Part shown: positions 34,770 through 45,655 of the stretch, piece after piece
How positions within the stretch are numbered: the first letter of the stretch is position 1
How the letters are laid out: the number at the start of each line of letters is the position of its first letter
DNA from: Elymus sibiricus
Lineage: Eukaryota; Streptophyta; Magnoliopsida; Poales; Poaceae
Reading direction: 5' to 3'
Length of the DNA stretch: 64,000 bases
Assembly: GCA_039707655.1 (NCBI GenBank)
Contig: CM077665.1
Coordinates: forward strand, 306,218,486 to 306,282,485
Notes under the pieces: generated by a model
The model's database searches: none
What the model saw: the letters and a program-made list of their open reading frames with translations, nothing else
What the model was told of the DNA's origin: nothing
Position numbers and translations under genes: made by a program

Positions 34770-35242
34770 GATTATTATTTTTATTACTATTGTTCGTCTT
34801 TAATTTTTATTCATTATACGTAGTAGTTAAGTATCATCACATATATGTCATGATATTATATATAAATATGCAATAAACTATTAAATAATTAAATATATAT
34901 TATTAGTTTCACATTTCTATATATTTTCCTACTCATTTCTAGCTAGCTGTTATCATCCACATGTAAATAATGGAAAGCATACACACATTGAAACCGAACA
35001 ATAGAATGAAACACATACACACATTGAAACAGAGCAATATTACGATGGTTGTGCAGACATATCGATCAACATCGAAACGATTCAATAAAATTAAACACGT
35101 CCATGAACACCACCCTTGCCTATGGAAGCTCTTGGCTTTGCCTGAACTCGTGAAGGCATTTGTCCAAGCGGTTGACACTCTCGTGGTACAGCTGGAGCAC
35201 GATCTCGAGCTCCAAACTGGCTATTTCATCGGAGATGACCAA
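34770..35242 (-). pseudogene. C-terminal part of an unrecognised ORF, plus AT-rich flank
   Basis: 34770-34940 is AT-rich without features. From 35242 down to 35120 a minus-strand frame continues, across the solo LTR, the frame that arrives at 36803. It ends at a stop at 35120-35122 (...RQSQELP). The sequence is rich in Glu, Leu and Gln and would form an amphipathic helix. The gene direction and its place next to the right arm of the outer CACTA suggest a CACTA accessory ORF, but I recognise no domain. Confidence 0.45.
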
Positions 35243-36802
35243 TGCTACTTGTGAGTTGCGTTGGGTTTTTCCCCGAAGAGGATGGGTGAAACAATATACT
35301 AGCAATAAGTATTTCCCTCAGTGAGAACCAATGTTATCGAACCAATAGGAGAACCAAGCAAACTCTCATCGTGAGCACCTACACACACAAAAGCAAACAC
35401 TTGCACTCAACGCGGGCAAGAGGGTTATCAATCCCCTTGAATTCTCTACATGCAAGGATTAATTCTGGTAGTGATAAATAAATAAAGTGGAAAAGTAAAA
35501 AAAGAAAGTAAATAATTGCATCAAGGTATTTAGATTTTTAACAATATGATTAAATAGACCTGGGGGCATCGTTTTCACTAGAGGCTTCTCTCTCGAACAC
35601 ATAACATACGGTGGGTAAACAAATTACTGTTAGGCAATTGGTAGAAAAGCACATAGTTATGATGTTATTCATCGCAATGATCACATATACAGGCATCACG
35701 TCCGTGACAAGTAGACCAAAACGATTCTGCATCTACTACTATTACTCCACCAATCGACCGGCTCGTGCATGCATCTATGGTATTAAGTTCATGACAAACA
35801 GAGTAACACTTTAAGAAAAATGACATGATGTAGACAAAGTAAGACAAGCAATATGTTCAAACCCGGTCATTTTATCCTTAATGGCAACAATACAAATACG
35901 TGTATTTTCCCCTTCTATCGCTGGGATATAGAGCATCGCAAGATTGAACTCATTACAAAGCACCTCTTCCACAGAAGATAAATCAATCTAGTTGGCCAAA
36001 CCAAATTGATGGATCGGAGTGAAATACGAAGTTATAACAACCACGCATAATAAAGTTCAGAAAATAGTCAATTACTTTCAATGAATAATCTGATCATAAA
36101 CTCATAATTCATCATATCCCAACAAACACACCGCAAAAGAAGATTACATCGGATAGAACTCTAAGAAGATCGAGGAGAACATTGTATTGAAGAACAAAGA
36201 GAGATAAGAAGGCATCTAGCAACTAGCTATGGACTCATGGGTATGTGGTGAACTACTCACACATCATCTTGGAGGTGGCAAGGTTCATGTAGATGGCCTT
36301 CGTGATCTATCCCCCCTCCGACAGAGTACCGGAAAAGATCTCCAGATGCGATCACGGAAGAACAGAGAGCTTGCGGCGGCGAAAAAAGTGTTTCAGATGT
36401 CTCTCTATTGGTTTGGGAGTATTTCTTAATTTATAGAAGTGGAATTAGGTCAAACGGAGTTGTTTGGGGCCCACGAGCTCAGGGGGTGCGCCCTACCCCC
36501 TAGGGCGCACCCTGTGAGCTGGTGGCTATCCCGTAGCTCTTCTAGCGTCCTCACGAAGCTTCTAGTATCTCTTTTGGTTCAGAAAAAATCACCGTAAAGT
36601 TTCATTGTGTTTGGACTTCGTTTGTATTGATTTTCTGAAAAGTCAAAAACACGAAAAAAAACAGGAACTAACACTGGGCACTGGGTTAATAGGTTAGTCC
36701 CAAAAAGGATATAAAATAGGATATAATTGCATATAAGGTGTCCAACATTGATATAGAATACCATGAAACAATCAAAATTATAGATACGTTGGAGACATAT
36801 TA
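35243..36802 (-). mobile_element. Solo LTR, minus orientation, Sabrina/WHAM relative
   Basis: 1560 bp, similar in layout to the LTR at 18696-20150 (shared GTTTTCCCGAAGAG-like start, CATACGGTGGGTAAACAAAT, TTAAGTTCATGACAAAC, AACACTGGGCACTGGGT, ATAGATACGTTGGAGAC) but clearly diverged. No interior or second LTR is attached. Flanks ACCAA (35238-35242) and ACCAT (36803-36807) are a target duplication with one difference. It arose by recombination between LTRs. It contains a GC-rich hairpin at 36481-36514. Confidence 0.82.
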
Positions 36803-37784
36803 ACCATCCCGAGGATATGGCGGTCATGTTCCTCTGTTGTGCCTCGGTAGACACCTGGGCCAAGGAGGCGCTCGAGCCTAGCGAACGGCGCATTGGCATC
36901 CAGGGGACCACGGCAAGGCGAACAACATGACCCATGCGAATGGCATGACCGGCATCCGGTGCAAGTATGGCGTGACCGACCTTTGGTGCAAGTATGGCAC
37001 AGATGGCCGCTGCCCATTCCCGGAGAGGAATCGGGCTACTCACGGGACATGGACACAGTTGCAGCGTCCTGTCGTGTGGGACAACAGGCAAGCGGCGGTG
37101 GATCTTTTCTTGCTCTGCCGCGTGCCATGCCTCTTGCTCTATGTACCTCCATCGGTCTTGTTTTGCGGCGCGGACGCGTCTATTTTCCACTTTGGCACCC
37201 CATCAATCTTGTTGTGCGGCGGGCTGCAGCCTCTCGGTGCTGACACGCCTATCTTGTTCCACGGCGTTGTCTCGCTCTACGCCAAGGGTCTGCTCAAACC
37301 TGGCGCTCCATCGATCTTGTTGTGCGGCGGGCTACAACCTCTCGATGCTAACGCGCCTATCTTGCTTCGCAGCGTTGTCTCGCTCTACGCCAAGGATCTG
37401 CTCAAACCTGGCGATGACGCGCAGCTCGGCGTTGTCCGGCGCGTTGCGAGGGACACCCTCGACCTCGGTGGGCCATCGCGCCTGCACCAGATTATTTTCT
37501 TCGTTGAGTAGGTTGATGGGAGAGGCGACAATTCGGCGGGTTGGCATGCTTGGAAATGGTTCAGGGACTATAGGTTGCGCTAGTTGTCTATCCGCATGTG
37601 TCACATGCCACCTAGGCTTATGCCCAATCGCTGGTGGCGGGAAACCGATGGGGAAGTGACGGGAAATAGGAACGTGTTTGGATAACACCATCAATGAAAA
37701 ACTTAGGAAAGAAGGAAGCACAATGCCTTTAATGAAGAACTTGGGAAAGAAGGAAGCACGAGCTAGCACGACGCGTGCACACAC
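36803..37784 (-). pseudogene. Unrecognised minus-strand ORF with a 36-residue tandem repeat
   Basis: One minus-strand frame runs from 37784 to about 36830 with a single in-frame stop near 37330, and the frame that crosses into 35242 is shifted relative to it. A 108-bp duplication (37203-37310 and 37311-37418) gives two copies of a 36-residue charged unit containing LGVERDNA and EQDRRVS, so the product would be largely helical. It sits inside the arms of the outer CACTA, near its right end. It may be an accessory ORF of that element. No transposase motif is visible. Confidence 0.45.
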
Positions 37785-38029
37785 AGTGCGTACCCACAGA
37801 TGTGATCGATATACTCATGTGCCCGATAGGGCACACAATTCACACTAAAGAATATTATGTGATATCAAGAGTTATCACACACGATTTGACTTTACGAACT
37901 ATGTGTGTAACTTTCAAATCATTACACACGAGTATTCATGTCACGAATCGTGTGCGATGCTCCAAGCCATCGCAAACATTTCATGTTTGTACATCTTTTG
38001 CAACGAATGCACACGGGAACATATGCTGA
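37785..38029 (-). mobile_element. Outer CACTA right arm, part 1
   Basis: Inverted counterpart of about 2360-2545: in reverse complement it carries TTTGCGATGGCT, GAGCATCGCACA, ATGATTTGAAAGTTACACA and GAATTGTGTGC in the same order as the left arm. It is cut at 38029 by the inner CACTA and continues at 51401. TGA (38027-38029) is the target site of the inner element. Confidence 0.8.
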
Positions 38030-38360
38030 CACTACTGGAATCAGGACGTTTGCCGTCTGCCATTTCTTTGCCATCAGCTGGCTGACGACAAAGAAGGTCT
38101 TTGCCGTCAGCTTAGAAAAAGCAAACGACACAGGAGTGGCGGATGGAAAATACATAGTTTGCCATTAGCCAAGTCTTTGCCATCCGCCAGCCGACGGCAA
38201 AGGGCCTGAAGGCAGATGGCAAAGAGCCTAGATGGGCCCCACTGGACCGTGGAGCGGGCTAGGTCAGGTGGGCGGCCTGGATGCCGTCTGCTGCTACTTT
38301 GTCGTCTGCTCGTGCACTCTTTGCCGTCCTCTAGCGGACGACAAAGAGCTGGCTAACTAA
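38030..38360 (+). repeat. Inner CACTA left inverted repeat and subterminal repeats
   Basis: After the 17-base terminus, TTTGCCGTC or its complement GACGGCAAA, with one-base variants, occurs near 38048, 38064, 38087, 38100, 38158, 38175, 38195, 38213, 38299, 38319 and 38338. Confidence 0.9.
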
Positions 38361-38714
38361 CGGCCGTCCCCAACGGCCCTAAGTGACCATTTCCCCCCTC
38401 TCTCTCCCCCTCGATCTCTCTCTCCCCCACCAACTCACCCACGCCCCACCCGCCGCCCCAGCCCCGCCGTCGATCCAGCACCGCCGCCGGCCCCTGTGCC
38501 CACGACGCCGCATAGCCGCTCCCTCCCCGCCGCCCGCTCCCCGCGACGCCGCACCGCCTTCCCAGCCCCGCCGGACGCCGCCGAGCCCCACCGCCGGCCC
38601 CTACGCCCAGCCCCGCCGCCGGCCCCTGCTACCGCCCCGCCCTCGGACCCTGTGCCCGCGCGCCGCACCGCACCCTCCCCGCCGCCCCCTCCCCGCGACG
38701 CCGCACCGCCTCCC
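38361..38714 (+). other. GC-rich leader of the inner CACTA
   Basis: A pyrimidine-rich then very CG-rich stretch (CCGCCGCC words) with overlapping open frames that are composition effects. Such leaders are usual upstream of CACTA transposase genes. It is cut at 38714 by the gypsy element. Confidence 0.5.
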
Positions 38715-39959
38715 TGATACGTCCATTTTGCATCATGCTTTTATATTGATATTTATTGCATTATGGGCTGTTATTACACATTTTGGTACAATACTTATGC
38801 CTTTTCTCTCTTATTTTACAAGGTTTACATGAAGAGGGAGAATGCCGGCAGCTGGAATTCTGGACTGGAAAAGGAGCAAATATGAGAGACCTATTCTGCA
38901 CAACTCCAAAAGTCCTAAAAAGTTACGGATAATTATTTTGGAATATATACAAAATATTGGGCGAAAGAAATACCAGAGGGGACCCACCAGAAGGTCACAA
39001 GCCTGGGGGGCGCGCCCTACCCCCTAGGCGCGCCCCTGTGGCTTGTGGCCCCCCTGGCAGGCCTCCGGTGCCCATCTTCTGCTATATGGAGGGTTTTGAC
39101 CTGGAAAAAAATCATAAGAGAGCTTTCGGGACGAAGCGCCGCCGTCTCGAGGCGGAACCATCTAGGGCTCCGGCGGAGCTGTTCTGCTGGGGAAACTTCC
39201 CTCCCGGAGGGGGAAATCGAACCATCGTCATCACCAACGATCCTCTCATCGAGAGGGGGTCAATCTCCATCAACATCTTCACCAGCACCATCTCCTCTCC
39301 AAACCCTAGTTCATCTCTTGTATCCGATCTTTGTCTCAAAACCTCAGATTGGTACTTGTGGGTTGCTAGTAGTGTTGAATACTCCTTGTAGTTGATGCTA
39401 GTTGGTTTACTTGGTGGAAGATCATATGTTCAGATCCTTAATGATAATTAATACTCCTCTGATTATGAACATGAATATGCTTTGTGAGTAGTTACGTTTG
39501 TTCCTGAGGATATGGAATAAGTCTTGTTATAAGTAATCATGTGAATTTGGTATTCGTTCGATATTTTGATGAGATGTATGTCGTCTCTCCTCTAGTGGTG
39601 TTATGTGAACGTCGACTACATGACACTTCACCATTATTTGGACCTAGAGGAAGGCATTGGGAAGTAATAAGTAGATGATGGGTTGCTAGAGTGACAGAAG
39701 CTTAAACCCTAGTTTATGCGTTGCTTCGTAAGGGGCTGATTTGGATCCACATGTTTCATGCTATGGTTAGATTTATCTTAATTCTTCTTTCGTAGTTGCG
39801 AATGCTTGCGAGAGGGGTTAATCATAAGTGCTTGCCATTTATGTTTGCAGAGAATACCTTACTGAAAACCGCTTGCCATTTCCTTCCGCTACTCGTTGGG
39901 TTCGACACTCTTACTTATCGAAAGGACTACGATAGATCCCCTATACTTGTGGGTCATCA
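38715..39959 (+). repeat. 5' LTR of the gypsy element
   Basis: 1245 bp, TGATACGTCC...GGGTCATCA. A GC-rich hairpin (about 38998-39045) stands 35-40 bases upstream of CTATATGG (39082-39089), the probable TATA box. Near 39800-39850 the sequence appears shortened compared with related LTRs that I recall. Confidence 0.88.
39082..39089 (+). promoter_or_regulatory. Probable TATA box of the gypsy LTR
   Basis: CTATATGG following the GC hairpin in the U3 part of the LTR; the usual position for the start of retrotransposon transcription. Confidence 0.45.
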
Positions 39960-39970
39960 AGACTCTTTTC

Positions 39971-39988
39971 TGGCACCGTTGCCGGGGA
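39971..39988 (+). other. Primer binding site, tRNA-Asp type
   Basis: TGGCACCGTTGCCGGGGA, eleven bases after the LTR; one difference from TGGCGCCGTTGCCGGGGA, the complement of the tRNA-Asp 3' end. Confidence 0.88.
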
Positions 39989-40065
39989 GTGAAGCGCCTT
40001 TGGTGAGTGGAATTTGGTAAGGAAAAATTTATATAGTGTGCTGAAATTTACTGTCACTTGTTACT

Positions 40066-43000
40066 ATGGAAAATAATCCTTTGAGGGGTTTGTTCGGGGT
40101 ATCTTTACCTCGACCGGAAGCGCAAAGAGTTGCTCCTCAACCTACTGAACCTACTGAAAATATTTATTATGAACTTCCTTCGGGTATGATAGAGAAACTG
40201 CTAGCTAATCCTTATGCAGGAGATGGAACACTACATCCTGATTTGCATCTGATCTATGTGGATGAAGTTTGTGGATTATTTAAGCTTGCAGGTTTGCCCG
40301 AGGATGATGTCAAGAAGAAGGTATTTCCTTTATCTTTGAAGGAGAAGGCATTGACATGGTATAGGCTATGTGATGATGTTGGATCATGGAACTACAACCG
40401 ATTGAAATTGGAATTTCATCAGAAGTTTTATCGTATGCATCTGGTTCATCGTGATCGGAATTATATTTATAATTTTTGGCCTCGTGAAGGAGAAAGTATC
40501 GCTCAAGCTTGGGGGAGGCTTAAGTCAATGTAATATTCATGCCCCAATCATGAGCTCTCAAGAGAAATTATTATTCAGAATTTTTATGCTCGGCTTTCTC
40601 GTAATGATCAATCCATGCTCGATACTTCTTGTACTGGTACCTTTATGAAGAAAGATATTGAATTCAAATGGGACTTATTGGAAAGAATTAAACGCAACTC
40701 TGAAGATTGGGAACTCGACGAAGGTAAAGAGTCAGGTATAAACCTTAAGTTTGATTGTGTTAAATCCTTTATAGACACCGATGCTTTTTGTGATTTTAGC
40801 ACTAAATATGGACTTGACTCTGAGATAGTAGCTTCTTTCTGCGAATCTTTTGCTGCTCATGTTGATCTCCCTAAGGAGAAGTGGTTTAAATATCATCCTC
40901 CCATTGAAGTGAAAGTAGTTGAACCTATTAAAGTTGAAGAAGAAACTATTATTTACAATGTTGATCCTGTTATTCCTGCTGCTTATATTGAGAAACCACC
41001 TTTCCCTGTTAGAATAAAGGAACATGCTAAAGCTTCAACTGTGGTTCGTAAGAGTTATACTAGAACACCTACATCCCCTGAACAAATCAAAGTTGAACCT
41101 CGTATTGCTATGGTTAAAGATCTCTTGGTTGATAATATTGATGGGCATGTTATTCATTTCTGTGATGAAGCTGCTAGAATTGCTAGACCTGATACTAAAG
41201 ATAAACATAGACCTATTGTTGGCATGCCTGTTGTTTCTGTTAAGATAGGAGATCATTGTTATCATGGCTTATGTGATGTGGGTGCTAGTGTGAGTGCAAT
41301 TCCCCTTACCTTATATCAAGAAATTATGAATGATATTGCACCAGCTGAATTAGAAGAAATTGATGTTACCATTAAGCATGCTAATAGAGATACTATAGCA
41401 CCAGTTGGGATTGTTAGAGATGTTGAAGTCTTGTGTGGGAAAATAAAATATCCGACTGATTTTCTTGTTCTTGGTTCCCCACAAGATGATTTTTGTCCCA
41501 TTATATTTGGTAGACCTTTCTTGAATACTGTTAATGCTAAGATAGATTGTGAAAAAGAAATTGTTACTGTAAGTTTTGGGGATGTGTCTCATGAGTTTAA
41601 TTTCTCTAAATTTCGTAGACAACCCCATGATAAAGAATTGCCTAGTAAGGATGAAATTATTGGGCTTGCTTCTATTACCGTGCCTCCTACTGATCCCTTA
41701 GAACAATATTTGCTAGACCATGAAAACGATATGCATATGAATGAAAGGAATGAAATAGATAAGATTTTCTTTGATCAGCATCCTATTTTGAAACACAACT
41801 TGCCTGTTGAAATACTTGGGGATCCTCCTCCACCCAAGGGTGATCCCGTGTTTGAGCTTAAACAATTACCGGATACTCTGAAATACGCTTATCTTGATGA
41901 AAAGAAGATATATCCTGTTATTATTAGTGCTAACCTTTCAGAGCATGAAGAAAAGAGATTATTGAAAACTCTGAGGAAGCACCGTGTTGCTATTGGATAT
42001 ACCCTTGATGATCTTAAGGGCATTAGTCCCACTCTATGTCAGCATACAATTAATATGGAGCCTGATGCTAAACCAGTTGTTGATCACCAACGACGGTTAA
42101 ATCCTAAAATGAAAGAAGTGGTAAGAAATGAAATATTAAAGCTTCTGGAGGCAGGTATAATTTATCCTATTCCTGATAGTAGATGGGTTAGTCCCGTTCA
42201 TTGTGTCCCTAAGAAGGGAGGTATTACCGTTGTTCCTAATGATAAAAATGAATTGATCCCGCAAAGAATTGTTACAGGATATAGAATGGTAATTGATTTT
42301 AGGAAATTAAATAAAGCTACTAGGAAAGATCATTACCCTCTACCTTTTATTGATCAAATGCTAGAAAGACTATCCAAACACACACACTTTTGCTTTCTAG
42401 ATGGTTATTCTGGTTTCTCTCAAATACCTGTGTCAAAAGAGGACCAAGAGAAGACCACTTTTACTTGTCCTTTCGGTACCTTTGCTTATAGACGTATGCC
42501 TTTTGGTTTCTGCAATGCACCTGCTACCTTTCAAAGATGTATAACTGCTATATTCTCTGACTTTTGTGAAAAGATTGTTGAGGTTTTCATGGATGATTTC
42601 TCCATTTACGAAACTTCTTTTGATGATTGCTTGAGCAACCTTGATCGAGTTTTGCAGAGATGTGAAGAAACTAATCTTGTCTTGAATTGGGAGAAGTGCC
42701 ACTTTACGGTTAATGAGGGTATTTTCTTGGGACACAAAATCTCCGAAAGAGGTATTGAAGTTGATAAAGCTAAAGTTGATGCTATTGAAAAAATGCCGTG
42801 TCCCACGGATATCAAAGGTATAAGAAGTTTCCTTGGTCATGCTGGTTTTTATAGGAGATTTATTAAAGACTTCTCTAAAATTTCTAGGCCTCTCACTAAT
42901 CTCTTGCAAAAAGATGTTCCTTTTGTTTTTGATGTTGATTGTGTAGAAGCATTTGAAATCCTTAAGAAAGCCTTGATTTCTGCACCTGTTGTTCAACCAC

Positions 43001-44802
43001 CTGATTGGAACCTACCCTTTGAAATTATGTGTGATGCTAGTGATTATGCCGTTGGTGCTGTTCTAGGACAAAGAGTTGATAAGAAATTAAATGTTATCCA
43101 TTATGCTAGTAAAACTCTAGACAGTGCTCAAAGAAACTATGGTACCACTGAAAAGGAATTTTTAGCAGTTGTGTTTGCTTGTGATAAGTTCAGACCTTAT
43201 ATTGTTGATTCCAAAGTAACTGTTCACACTGATCATGCTGCTATTAAATATCTTATGGAAAAGAAAGATGCTAAACCTAGACTTATTAGATGGGTCCTTC
43301 TGCTACAAGAATTTGATTTGCATATTATTGATAGAAAGGGTGCTGAGAACCCCGTAGCAGACAACCTGTCTAGGTTAGAAAATGTTCTTGATGACCCACT
43401 ACCTATTGATGATAGCTTTCTTGATGAACAATTAGCTGTCATAAATGCTTCACGTAATGCTCCATGGTATGCTGATTATGCTAATTACATTGTTGCTAAA
43501 TTTATACCACCTAGTTTCACTTACCAAAAAAAGAAAAAGTTCTTCTATGATTTAAGACATTACTTTTGGGATGATCCACACCTTTATAAAGAAGGAGTAG
43601 ATGGTGTTATTAGACGTTGTGTACCTGAGCATGAACAGGAACAGATTCTACACAAGTGTCACTCCGAGGCCTATGGAGGACACCACGCTGGAGATAGAAC
43701 TGCACACAAGGTATTACAATCTGGTTTTTATTGGCCTACTCTCTTCAAGGATGCTCGTAAGTTTGTCTTGTCTTGTGATGAATGTCAGAAAATTGGTAAT
43801 ATTAGTAGACGCCAGGAAATGCCTATGAATTACTCACTTGTTATTGAACCATTTGATGTTTGGGGTTTTGATTATATGGGAACTTTTCCAAAGTCCAACG
43901 GGTATACTCATATTCTAGTTACTGTTGATTATGTTACTAAGTGGGTAGAATCTATTCCAACCAGTAGTGCTGATCATAACACTTCTATTAAAATGCTTAA
44001 AGAAGTTATTTTCCCTAGATTTGGAGTCCCTAGATATTTAATGACCGATGGTGGTTCACATTTTATTCATGGTGCTTTCTGTAAATTGCTTGCTAAGTAT
44101 GATGTTAATCATAGAATTGCATCTCCTTATCATCCTCAGTCTAGTGGTCAAGTAGAATTAAGCAATAGAGAAATTAAGTTGATCTTGCAAAAGACTGTTA
44201 ATAGATCTAGAAAGAATTGGTCCAAGAAACTTGATGATGCATTATGGGCTTATAGAACTGCTTACAAAAATCCTATGGGTATGTCTCCGTATAAAATGGT
44301 TTATGGTAAAGCATGTCACTTACCTCTAGAACTAGAACATAAAGCTTATTGGGCAATCAAAGAGCTCAACTATGATTTCAAACTTACTGGTGAGAAGAGG
44401 TTGTTTGACATTAGCTCACTTGATGAATGGAGAACCCAGGCCTATGAGAATGCCAAGTTGTTTAAAGAAAAAGTTAAAAGATGGCATGATAAATGGATAC
44501 AAAAGCGTGAATTCAATGTAGGTGACCATGTCTTGCTATACAATTCTCGTTTAAGTTTTTTTGCAGGAAAACTTCTCTCTAAATGGGAAGGGCCTTACAT
44601 TATCGAGGAAGTATATCATTCTGGTGCCATCAAGATCAACAACGCCGAAGGCACAAATCCGAAGGTGGTAAACGGGCAAAGAATCAAACATTATATCTTA
44701 GGTACTCCCACAAATGTTGAAACCAATATTATCAATACCATAACTCCGGAGGAGTATATTAGGGAGACCTACCAGAATGTTTCAGGCTCCGAAAAGGAAT
44801 AG
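40066..44802 (+). CDS. Gypsy gag-pol polyprotein, one in-frame stop
   Basis: Encodes capsid and enzymes for particle assembly, reverse transcription and integration. One frame of 1579 codons runs from ATG 40066 to TAG 44800-44802, broken only by TAA at 40531-40533. The first part has the gag fold ([17 protein letters not shown]); no CCHC knuckle is visible. Counting residues from the ATG at 40615: protease active site DVGAS at 221-225; reverse transcriptase VIDFRKLN near 559 and FMDD at 658-661; RNase H Asp807; integrase zinc finger (His1013 to Cys1054/Cys1057); integrase catalytic Asp1086, Asp1145 and Glu1181 with exact D-X35-E spacing. [18 protein letters not shown] C-terminus ends it without a chromodomain. 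The pol part is free of stops, suggesting a recent insertion. The early stop may still abolish pol unless it is read through. Confidence 0.92.
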
Positions 44803-44924
44803 GTATGTGGTACGGTAAGCAAACCGACTCCAAAACTTTTTCAATAGTAATTTTTCTCCGTTTTGGAATATTTAAAAAATTAGGAAAATTTAAAGTAGTC
44901 CGAGAAGTGCACGAGGAGGCGACA

Positions 44925-45048
44925 AGCCAGGGGGGCGCGCCCTACCCCCTTGGGCACGCCCCTGTGGCTTGTGGCCACCCCGTGTACCCTCCGGACTCCG
45001 TTTTCTTGTGGTACACTCCTTTAGGTCGGTAAAAATTCATTATATAAT
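44925..45048 (+). promoter_or_regulatory. Internal LTR-like promoter module
   Basis: Just after pol, a GC hairpin with CAAGCC...GGCTTG ends (about 44928-44980, containing GGGCGCGCCCTA) is followed by TATATAAT at 45041-45048. The arrangement and several words repeat those of the 5' LTR at 38998-39089. ATG of the third ORF lies 83 bases further on. It could drive a separate transcript of that ORF. Confidence 0.45.
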
Positions 45049-45130
45049 CTCCCGAAGGTTTGGACCTTCGTATCATGACAATATCTCCTGTTTTTGTTTT
45101 GAGTTGTTTTCCAGACAGATTTAGATCGCC

Positions 45131-45655
45131 ATGACGTCCCCAAGTGCTTCGAAGGACAAGTTCTTCGAGAAGGTCATCAACCCCTACCTTGCGGAGGTGC
45201 TGCGACACCATCAAACCATTGAGATGCGTGAGGGGGTGCTGCACATCTGTGATGTTGAGGGGCCAAAGAAGACCGGAAGCGTGTAGACAAGGCTCGAAGC
45301 AATGGAGCAGCAAGTCTTCAAGTGCCAAGGGATGGTGGAACGCGGACTCAACGCCAATCACATGATGATCGCGGAGTTTACCCATAAGCACAAGCTGGAC
45401 GCCAAGGACATCGGGGAGCACATCTTCAAGCTTTACGAGAAAATCGAGCATCTCTAAGCCCAGATCTATGACCTGCAAAACCAAAACTATGAGTATGAAT
45501 ACAGATTTAAGAGAATGAGTTTGGCTGCAGATTTGAGGATCGCGGAGACTCGTTCATCTTTTTACGATGGTGAGCCTATGCCTTGGAAGACGGAGGACAA
45601 GCTCCCAACCTCATCAACAACTCCAACATCACCACCTCCGAAGGAAGACAACTAA
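45131..45655 (+). pseudogene. Third ORF downstream of pol (broken)
   Basis: A 175-codon frame from ATG 45131 to TAA 45653-45655, interrupted by in-frame TAG 45284-45286 and TAA 45455-45457. The predicted product is Glu/Lys/Gln-rich with heptad-like spacing (RLEAMEQQVF, EHIFKLYEKIEHL), so probably a coiled coil, and ends in a Thr/Ser/Pro-rich tail. No signal peptide or membrane segment is visible, so nothing supports an envelope function although the position matches. I do not recognise it. Confidence 0.6.

Noticed and set aside
36579..37190. 203-codon minus-strand ORF as one intact protein
   Set aside because: Its C-terminal third is solo-LTR sequence (35243-36802) read by chance; only the part from 36803 upward belongs to the unrecognised ORF.
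45131..45655. Envelope gene
   Set aside because: Position fits but there is no signal peptide, membrane segment or glycoprotein-like Cys pattern.
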